Assembly: GCA_020354595.1 (NCBI GenBank)
Contig: CP070650.1
Coordinates: 2,416,310-2,426,754 of the forward strand
Length of the DNA stretch: 10,445 bases
Reading direction: 5' to 3'
Source of the DNA: Myxococcales bacterium
GTDB taxonomy: Bacteria; Myxococcota_A; Polyangia; Polyangiales; Houyiibacteriaceae
Made by a program: the position numbers and the translations under genes. Under the pieces are notes generated by a model. It had not been told where the DNA came from. It made no database searches and was given only the letters and a program-made list of their open reading frames with translations. Positions within the stretch are counted from its first letter, which is position 1. Every line of letters begins with the position of its first letter. This document shows positions 1 through 5,319 of this stretch, one piece after another.

Positions 1-1662
1 AAGCCAGCGAATCATTCGATCCCACAACAGCTCGTACTCGTCGGAGCCCACCGTCACGTCGTCCGCCGCAAATCGCCATCGCCAGGATGCATCGGTCATC
101 AACGCAGCGGAGCGGCCTCGCCCTATTTCACCTACGACAAGGATTGGCAACCGGCCGCCATCGATTCGTGCGCGCGGGTGATGAAGCAGCACGCGTGCGC
201 GGTCTTTGACTCCGACGATTCGGTTGGCGCCGTGAAGCCCAGGCAGCGATTTCCACGTTTGCCGCGTCAGCGCAGGGTCCGGTCCGAGAGCCACGATGGG
301 ATGGCGGGCGAGCGCCTTACTCACCTCGGCTCGATAGCTGCCTTGGAGCACGCCCGCGCCGCCGATCTTCACGGGCAGGATCTCCTCGATGGCGGTACCC
401 GCGTAGCGGCCCTCCCCGAACGAGCGGTCGCCGCCGATCATCACGAAAGACCCGCCGCGCTTCACGTACTCTCGAATGCGGGGCAAATAGGTCGCCATCT
501 CGTAGGGTGCGTAATCGAAGTTCTGAAAGATCACGACGTCAAAGCTGCCGAGGTGCTCGCGAAACAGCTCGTCGGTCGGAAATGGAATCAGGGCGAGCTC
601 GTTGGTCGGCGCGGCGGTCAGGTCTGCGGAGGCGCGCAGGATGAAGAAAGACACCAGGTCTACGGATCCGTCACGCTTGAGGAAGTCGCGAAGGAAACGG
701 ACGTCCCAGCTCGGGCGCCCTGCCACGAGGAGCGCTCGCAGGCGCTCCCGGCCGACGCGAAGCAACGCGGCCCGAACGTTGTTCTCCGGTACTTCGTCTC
801 GATCGAGCGCCGGAATCAGAAGGCGGTAGAGCGCCCGGCCGATGCGTTGCGGGGTCACCTCGAACGACACGGTGCCGTGGCCGTCAGCATCAAGCACCGC
901 CAGCGTCTCCTGCTCGAGTCGGCTCTCATGCCAGAGCTGAACGCGAAGCTCGCGGTCACGAAGCGCGCCGACTGCGCGAACGTTTGCCTGCAAGATCGCC
1001 GGCACACCCACGTAGGCCGTGGTGTCGGCGCGCAGCGAGACCACCGCTTGGTCGTCGAGCGGATCGTCGCCGCCGACCACGACCGCATGAACCGCCGGTG
1101 CGCTCGTACCGAGCGCAACCGACTCCGCACGGAAGCTCGCGTCCGCACCGTCGCTAACCACGATGATCGCGCCCACCTCGCGGCCCGTGTCGGCCGTCAG
1201 CGCGTAGTCGAGGGCTTGACGGATGTTGGTGGTGTCATCGTCGGGCCGGTAGTTCGCCGCCAACCCGTCCCACGCCGCGCCCCGTGGGCTCGAGCCGAAC
1301 AAATAGACCAGCGGGCTCACCCGCGCGTCGTTCTGCCACTCGCCGATCAAGGAGCGAACCGCGTCGTCTCTCGGCCCGCTCGCGCCCGACAAGGTCATGC
1401 TTCGCGAGTTGTCGAGCAGGATGACCGTGCCGCCCGCGACCTCCTCGAACGTCTCGCGAACCAGCGTCACCTGCAGCGCGAGGAGATACACCGCAATGAT
1501 TCCGAGCCCGCCGAGCGCGCCCAGCGCGAACCGGCGCCTCCGATCCGCCTCTCCTCGAATCGATCTCAGCTCGATGAGCCACAACAAGAGCAGGGCGAGA
1601 CCCAATGCCCACGCGGTGGTGTTGCCTCCCGGAACGCCAAGCTGCCACTGCCAGTCGGACAC
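1..1662 (-). CDS. VWA-domain membrane protein with GATase1-like domain (C-terminus outside window)
   Basis: 554 codons are visible and the frame is still open at the left edge, so the C-terminus is missing. The GTG start is chosen because GAGG lies 7 bases upstream, inside the stop of the DUF4159 gene. Two hydrophobic segments (about residues 16-32 and 44-69) anchor the N-terminus. A von Willebrand A domain follows, with the metal-ion site DNSRS at 84-88, a Thr near 145 in DTTNI, and the Asp of VVSDGAD at 171; this is an apparently complete MIDAS. From about 305 onward a Rossmann-like, amidotransferase-like domain carries YVKRGGSFVMIGGDRSFGEG (399-418) and PILVVGEIGRGRSAALMTD. No catalytic cysteine is visible where class I amidotransferases have one, so it is probably non-enzymatic. 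Such proteins usually accompany DUF4159, DUF58 and MoxR-type ATPase genes in envelope-associated clusters (family knowledge). The exact role is unknown. A 551-codon antisense reading frame across this gene is a shadow. Confidence 0.9.
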   Translation of the reverse strand, partial: MSDWQWQLGVPGGNTTAWALGLALLLLWLIELRSIRGEADRRRRFALGALGGLGIIAVYLLALQVTLVRETFEEVAGGTVILLDNSRSMTLSGASGPRDDAVRSLIGEWQNDARVSPLVYLFGSSPRGAAWDGLAANYRPDDDTTNIRQALDYALTADTGREVGAIIVVSDGADASFRAESVALGTSAPAVHAVVVGGDDPLDDQAVVSLRADTTAYVGVPAILQANVRAVGALRDRELRVQLWHESRLEQETLAVLDADGHGTVSFEVTPQRIGRALYRLLIPALDRDEVPENNVRAALLRVGRERLRALLVAGRPSWDVRFLRDFLKRDGSVDLVSFFILRASADLTAAPTNELALIPFPTDELFREHLGSFDVVIFQNFDYAPYEMATYLPRIREYVKRGGSFVMIGGDRSFGEGRYAGTAIEEILPVKIGGAGVLQGSYRAEVSKALARHPIVALGPDPALTRQTWKSLPGLHGANRIVGVKDRARVLLHHPRARIDGGRLPILVVGEIGRGRSAALMTDASWRWRFAADDVTVGSDEYELLWDRMIRWL

Positions 1663-1671
1663 GCTCAAACC

Positions 1672-2439
1672 TCAGCGCCCTGCCCCACGACGGCGCATGA
1701 TGAAGGGTGCGTGCACTTGATCATCTTTGTAGTCGGTGCACAGCGAGTAGAGCACCAGGTTCACGCCGAGACGTATCGCGCGCTCGCGCTGCCCCGCGCC
1801 TCCGGGAACGACCGCCTGGCTCCAGGCGCCTAGGTTGTCGCGCTGTAGAGCGCCGCCGAGGTCGTGGCGCGAGTACACGACGGCGATCCGGTCGCCATAG
1901 GTGATCCCTTCGAGAAACGCTGGGCCCTGCACGCGGCCGACCGGCCTATTCAACAGATAGAAGGAGCGATAGATCGTGTGCTCCGGCGAAATTGGTTTCA
2001 ATGGCCGCGCCGGGAACGCGCGAAGGAGCTCGCGACGCACCGCGCGATCAAAGCGTTCTCCGCCACCGGTCGCATCATCGATGAGGACGAAACCGCCCCG
2101 GTGGACGTACTTGCGAAGCCCTTCGATGGCTTCCTCGCTGAGCGGAGGGAATTCGTCGTGCCCTCGCCAGTAGAGGAACGGGCTCCGAAAGAGTGAGGCC
2201 TTGTCGAGCCGAGTCTTACCCGGCTCGAGGATCGGCTCGACGCTCGACCGCTTGCGAACCTCCCATGCGAGTCGTTCGGTGACGCGCCGCGCCTGTTCGA
2301 CGCCCTTGCCGAGGTCGAGAGAGACGAGCTCGACGCCGGTCGCATCGCCAAATGCGAGAGCGCGGTGCGCGGGTACTACTGAAAGGCAGGCCAGTACCAG
2401 CAAAAGGCGACCCCAACGCACCCCAAAGACGGCCCACAT
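1672..2439 (-). CDS. DUF4159-family exported protein
   Basis: 255 residues. The N-terminus has a Sec-type signal peptide: a basic start (R8, R11), a hydrophobic core at 12-22, and a likely cut after ALA-29. The mature part has the DUF4159 pattern: SPFLYWRGHDEFPPLSEEA near 86, KYVHRGGFVLIDDATGGGER near 110-129, and the family's C-terminal hallmark LVLYSLCTDYKDDQVHAPF (228-246). The fold is thought to be amidotransferase-like, but no enzymatic activity is established. The stop TGA is followed 9 bases later by the GTG of the VWA gene, so the two form an operon. No good Shine-Dalgarno precedes the ATG; the GTG at codon 7 is an alternative start and would shorten only the n-region. It is transcribed divergently from apbE across 75 bases. 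Family assignment is firm; the function is not known. Confidence 0.9.
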   Translation of the reverse strand: MWAVFGVRWGRLLLVLACLSVVPAHRALAFGDATGVELVSLDLGKGVEQARRVTERLAWEVRKRSSVEPILEPGKTRLDKASLFRSPFLYWRGHDEFPPLSEEAIEGLRKYVHRGGFVLIDDATGGGERFDRAVRRELLRAFPARPLKPISPEHTIYRSFYLLNRPVGRVQGPAFLEGITYGDRIAVVYSRHDLGGALQRDNLGAWSQAVVPGGAGQRERAIRLGVNLVLYSLCTDYKDDQVHAPFIMRRRGAGR

Positions 2440-2514
2440 GCACAGAGGAGTACCAACCGTGTGTGAAAGCGCAAGCGGGTTGACGCGGCGGGCGTTCGCG
2501 ACGAAGGTTGCGCC
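2440..2514. promoter_or_regulatory. divergent intergenic region, DUF4159 / apbE
   Basis: These 75 bases separate the two divergent starts, so promoters for both directions should lie here or just inside the flanking genes. A TTGACG at 2480-2485 could serve as a -35 box for apbE, but no matching -10 box is seen at a proper distance. The apbE ribosome binding site is GAAGG at 2503-2507. No clear operator repeat is visible; only a short imperfect pair AACCG...CGGGTT spans 2456-2481. Promoter location is inferred from gene arrangement only. Confidence 0.35.
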
Positions 2515-3597
2515 GTGCTCCGCACCCGTGCCGCCTTTACCCTGCTCGCGTTCGCGATCGGTTGCCAGGGCCAGAGCGAGGCGACTGAGCCCGTGTTGCC
2601 CGGTGAGGTCGCGAGCGCCGCGAGCCCTCCGTTACTATCGCGAACGCGCCCGATGATGAGCACGGTGTTTCGCATCCAAGTCGATGCGCCGCCCGACAAC
2701 GCAGAAAACGTGATTCGCGACGCATTCCGGGAGATCGAACGGTTGGAGACCGTGCTCTCGGAGTGGCGCAAAGACAGTGACATCTCCAAAGTCAATGCTC
2801 TTGCGGGAAAGAAGTCGGTGAAAGTGAGCGACGACACGCTTCGCGTCGTCGACGCGGGCGTCGATGTCTCGATGTGGTCGCGTGGGGCGTTTGACCTTTC
2901 GTGGGCCGCGCTCTGGGGCCTCTACGACTTTCGTCCTGACTCCATCAAGATCCCGAGCCCCGAGGACATCAAACCGAGGCTCGCACTGATCGACTATAAG
3001 AACATTCGCATCAGCAAGAAGTACAAGACGGTCTTCTTGAAGAAGCGCGGCATGGCGATTGGCACCGGGGGCATCGCGAAGGGATACGCGCTCGATCAAG
3101 CGGGCGCGATTCTGCGCGGCGGTGGCGTCGACAACTACATGATCTTCGGCGGGGGCCAGGTACAGGTGCACGGGACACGCGACGGCCGGCCCTGGCGGGT
3201 GGGAATTCAGCACCCTCGCGACCCGAACAGGTACTTTGCGGCGATGGAGTCGACGGGTGCCTCGTTTTCCACCTCCGGCGACTACGAGCACGCCGTCTTC
3301 GACGGCACCGGCAAGCGCTGGCACCACATCATCGACACCCAAACGGGGCGCCCCGCAGACAAATCCCTCTCGGTTACCATCATGACGGCGGAGGGCATCT
3401 ACGCGGACGCCCTCAGCACGGCGGCGTTCGTTCTAGGCCCCCAGAAGGCGCTCAAGATGCTGAGGCGAATCGCCTATCCCGCCGAAGCGGTCATCGTGGG
3501 CGCCGACTGCCGGGTTCACATGACACCGAAAGCCGAGAAGCAGATCCGTTGGAACGTGGACCTGGTGGAAGGACGGCTGCCCAATTGCAGACCCTAG
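2515..3597 (+). CDS. apbE: FAD:protein FMN transferase (ApbE), predicted lipoprotein
   Basis: 360 residues, a usual ApbE length. The enzyme moves FMN from FAD to a Thr (or Ser) of target proteins, classically NqrB/NqrC and RnfD/RnfG, on the outer face of the inner membrane; it needs Mg2+. Visible signatures are GTGGIAKGYAL (183-193), HHIIDTQTGRPA (270-281) and the metal-site region YADALSTAAFVLG (296-308), with D298 and T302 in the expected places. The GTG start is supported by GAAGG 7 bases upstream. It begins a short lipoprotein signal with lipobox AIGC, making Cys17 the lipidated residue. The linker after Cys17 is polar and about 45 residues long. No Rnf, Nqr or FMN-binding-domain gene lies in the window, so its substrate is unseen. 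Its TAG stop overlaps that of the convergent 113-residue gene. Catalytic residues appear intact and the call is firm. Confidence 0.95.
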   Translation: MLRTRAAFTLLAFAIGCQGQSEATEPVLPGEVASAASPPLLSRTRPMMSTVFRIQVDAPPDNAENVIRDAFREIERLETVLSEWRKDSDISKVNALAGKKSVKVSDDTLRVVDAGVDVSMWSRGAFDLSWAALWGLYDFRPDSIKIPSPEDIKPRLALIDYKNIRISKKYKTVFLKKRGMAIGTGGIAKGYALDQAGAILRGGGVDNYMIFGGGQVQVHGTRDGRPWRVGIQHPRDPNRYFAAMESTGASFSTSGDYEHAVFDGTGKRWHHIIDTQTGRPADKSLSVTIMTAEGIYADALSTAAFVLGPQKALKMLRRIAYPAEAVIVGADCRVHMTPKAEKQIRWNVDLVEGRLPNCRP

Positions 3598-3935
3598 CCC
3601 CCGGCCGCTCCCAAGCTCCTAGCTAGGAGGCGTGCAAAAGTCGGACGCACGGATCCGAGCACGAGGTCGGCGGTCTCCTCGAGCACCTCGGAGCGGAGGT
3701 AAGCCTCGGGCGATTGCGGGGCAGAACGAACAACGATGTGAAAGTCGACGCCCGTGTCCGCCTCGAGCTCCGCGTAACGGGCGCCCGCTTGGACGAGCAG
3801 CTCGCCGAGCTGGCTGGCCGCCGCGCCGTCGTGCGCGTCGACCACCGAGAGCACCTTGGTGCCGAGCTTCACTCCGACCGGATCGGCGGGCGTTCGATCG
3901 GTCGGCTCGCCGAGGATTCGAAGCGGACGCTTCAA
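3594..3935 (-). CDS. unrecognised 113-residue protein, last gene of deoC operon
   Basis: The reading frame is open further upstream inside the thioredoxin gene, but the likely start is the TTG at 3935-3933, which overlaps the preceding TGA as TTGA, a typical translational coupling arrangement. An upstream ATG at 4031 would give 145 residues, but that extension lies in thioredoxin-coding DNA and reads as arginine-rich shadow sequence. The predicted protein is soluble, with no signal peptide, membrane segment or cysteine. It seems to alternate strands and helices: TKVLSVVDAHD (26-36), a helix around SQLGELLVQAGARYAELEAD (41-60), FHIVVRSAPQSPEAYLRSEV (65-84), then a helical tail ending LLARSLGAAGG. 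I do not recognise the family. Its place directly after the thioredoxin-rhodanese fusion suggests a linked role (inference). Its 3' end overlaps the apbE stop. Confidence 0.7.
   Translation of the reverse strand: MKRPLRILGEPTDRTPADPVGVKLGTKVLSVVDAHDGAAASQLGELLVQAGARYAELEADTGVDFHIVVRSAPQSPEAYLRSEVLEETADLVLGSVRPTFARLLARSLGAAGG
3616..3629. repeat. perfect 14-bp palindrome CTCCTAGCTAGGAG
   Basis: The 14 bases equal their own reverse complement and contain two adjacent CTAG tetramers. The palindrome lies 19 bases past the apbE stop and inside the last codons of the convergent 113-residue gene. As RNA it could form a 5-bp stem with a 4-base loop on either strand, but no U-tract follows, so it is not a standard intrinsic terminator. 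A protein-binding site or chance are the alternatives. Confidence 0.5.
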
Positions 3936-4570
3936 CCCCGCTCGACCTCGAGACCGTCGGCTTCCCAGTGTAGAAAGCCGCCGGCGAGGAAACCCACTTG
4001 CACGCCGTCCGCTTGGAGCTTTTCGCCCCACTCCTTCGCCTCTTCGCTTCGCCCATACAGAACGCGAATCCGGCCGTCGAACGGCTGAAGCTCCTCAGTC
4101 CGACTCGCGAGCTCGTTGGCGGGCACGTGGATCGCACTCGGAATGCGATAGCGGTCGTACGAAGCGGCGTCGCGAATATCGACCGGGAGCGCCTTGCCCT
4201 GCGTAAGCCACGCTGAAAGCTCTTCGGGGCGGACTTCGGCTGCCGACCGCGGCATGACCGGTTCGAGCAACCGGAGCACCCCCGGTTTGTCGAGCACGCC
4301 AACGTGGTGCTGCACCACCCTGCCCTGCGCGATGACCAGCAGCATTGGAATCGACTGGGCGCGGAACGTCTGTGCCACCATCGGGTTGCTATCGACGTCC
4401 ACCTTGACGACTTTGATCTTTCCGGCGAGCTCTTCGGCAACCTGTGCCACGATGGGGGAGAGCTGCTTGCACGGCTGGCACCAGTCGGCATAAAGATCGA
4501 CGAGAACCGGAACCTCTGAGCGAAGCACCTCGGCTTCGAACGTTGCGTCTGTGACCGCTTGGACTGCCAT
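3932..4570 (-). CDS. thioredoxin fused to a degenerate rhodanese-like domain
   Basis: 212 residues, cytoplasmic (no signal). Residues 1-106 are a thioredoxin domain with active site WCQPC (30-34), the pre-cis-proline motif SIPM (cis-Pro P75), and the usual VPVLVDLYADW strand before the site. The Gln in CQPC replaces the common Gly. Residues 110-212 match a rhodanese fold: PVDIRDAASYDRYRIPSAIHVPANEL (from 129), VLYGRSEEAKEWGEKL (170-185) and FLAGGFLHWEADGLEVE (194-210). Where active rhodaneses have their sulfur-accepting cysteine, this protein has Gly173. C31 and C34 are its only cysteines, so sulfurtransferase activity is not expected, while dithiol exchange is. The ATG follows directly after the deoC stop (TAGATG), with GAGG 7 bases upstream inside deoC. 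Its stop overlaps the next gene. The domain calls are strong; the physiological partner is unknown. Confidence 0.92.
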   Translation of the reverse strand: MAVQAVTDATFEAEVLRSEVPVLVDLYADWCQPCKQLSPIVAQVAEELAGKIKVVKVDVDSNPMVAQTFRAQSIPMLLVIAQGRVVQHHVGVLDKPGVLRLLEPVMPRSAAEVRPEELSAWLTQGKALPVDIRDAASYDRYRIPSAIHVPANELASRTEELQPFDGRIRVLYGRSEEAKEWGEKLQADGVQVGFLAGGFLHWEADGLEVERG

Positions 4571-5242
4571 CTAATAACCTCTTCGTTCTGTCTTCAATTC
4601 TGTCACGATCGCGACCCCCGCGCTCGTTCCAAGCCGGTCGGCGCCCGCCCTGATCATCGTATCGGCCGTCGCCGGGTCGCGAATGCCCCCCGACGCCTTG
4701 ACGCCGAAATCCGGTCCGACCACCTCGCGCAGCAGGCGCACATCGGCCTCCGTCGCGCCGCCCGCACCGAAGCCGGTCGACGTCTTGACGAAAGCAGCCC
4801 CGGCATCGCGGACCCACTCCGCGCCCCTCCGCTTTTCGTCGTCACCCAGGAGACAGGTCTCCAGGATCACCTTGACGACCCCACCCTCCGTGGCGTCCAC
4901 GACGCCTCGGATGTCCCCGACGAACCGCTCGCGGTCGCCGTCTTTGAGCGCCCCGACCGCGCAGACCATGTCGATTTCGGAGGCCCCGTCCCGGACCGCT
5001 TGGGCGGCCTCGGCGGCCTTGGAAACGGGGTTGGACGCTCCAAGCGGGAAACCGACCGTAGCGGCGACGGGCACCTGGCAGTCCTCCAGCAGTGCGGTAC
5101 ATAGCGCCACGTGGGCCGAGTTGACACACACAGTAGCGAAGCTGTGCTGGGCCGCTTCCCTGCAAAGCCGCTCGAAATCGCGCCGAACGGCGTCGGGCCG
5201 CAGGAGCGTGTGATCGATGAGCCGAGCCAGGTCCGTCCGCAT
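4571..5242 (-). CDS. deoC: deoxyribose-phosphate aldolase
   Basis: 223 residues, the normal size of short bacterial DeoC. The cytoplasmic TIM-barrel enzyme reversibly splits 2-deoxyribose 5-phosphate into glyceraldehyde 3-phosphate and acetaldehyde in deoxynucleoside catabolism. Key residues are visible: Schiff-base Lys153 in FVKTSTGFGAGGAT, the proton-relay Lys182 in GVKASGGIRDP, and Asp91 in SEIDMVCAVGALKDGD. The phosphate-site motif near the C-terminus is RLGTSAGVAI (203-212). DMVCAVG differs from the more usual DMVINVG, but the catalytic Asp is kept. The ATG has GAGG 6 bases upstream. It is the first gene of an operon with the thioredoxin-rhodanese fusion, whose ATG touches the deoC stop. 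No other deoxynucleoside catabolic gene (deoA, deoB, deoD) is in view. It is divergent from the zinc-ribbon TPR gene. Call is firm. Confidence 0.97.
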   Translation of the reverse strand: MRTDLARLIDHTLLRPDAVRRDFERLCREAAQHSFATVCVNSAHVALCTALLEDCQVPVAATVGFPLGASNPVSKAAEAAQAVRDGASEIDMVCAVGALKDGDRERFVGDIRGVVDATEGGVVKVILETCLLGDDEKRRGAEWVRDAGAAFVKTSTGFGAGGATEADVRLLREVVGPDFGVKASGGIRDPATADTMIRAGADRLGTSAGVAIVTELKTERRGY

Positions 5243-5319
5243 CGGGCGCCTCGTCCTAGCAACAATCTGCCCGGTCCACCAACCGCACTCATGAGCAAGC
5301 CTGGGGGGCTTCGATACTG
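5243..5319. promoter_or_regulatory. divergent intergenic region, deoC / zinc-ribbon TPR gene
   Basis: These 77 bases must hold or adjoin the promoters of both operons. On the minus strand GAGG (5252-5249) is the deoC ribosome binding site. On the plus strand a G-run at 5303-5308 sits 11 bases before the ATG at 5320 and is at best a weak, distant Shine-Dalgarno. A nine-codon frame (ATG 5291, stop TGA 5318-5320) ends in TGATG, overlapping the real start by one base. No convincing -35/-10 pair or operator was found. Confidence 0.35.

Noticed and set aside
178..1833. 551-codon open frame on the plus strand
   Set aside because: It lies antisense to the VWA gene, which has an intact MIDAS and family motifs. 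The plus-strand product is Arg/His/Ala-rich with no domain, typical of a GC-rich shadow frame.
2480..2508. sigma-70-like promoter starting TTGACG
   Set aside because: The -35-like hexamer has no acceptable -10 box at 16-18 bases; that position holds the ribosome binding site of apbE.
3936..4031. N-terminal extension of the 113-residue protein to 4031
   Set aside because: The extra residues are an arginine-rich shadow of the thioredoxin gene's rhodanese part; the TTGA overlap start is more plausible.
3619..4491. 290-codon minus-strand frame overlapping the thioredoxin gene
   Set aside because: It runs one frame off the thioredoxin-rhodanese gene and the 113-residue gene; its product is Ser/Arg-rich with no motif.
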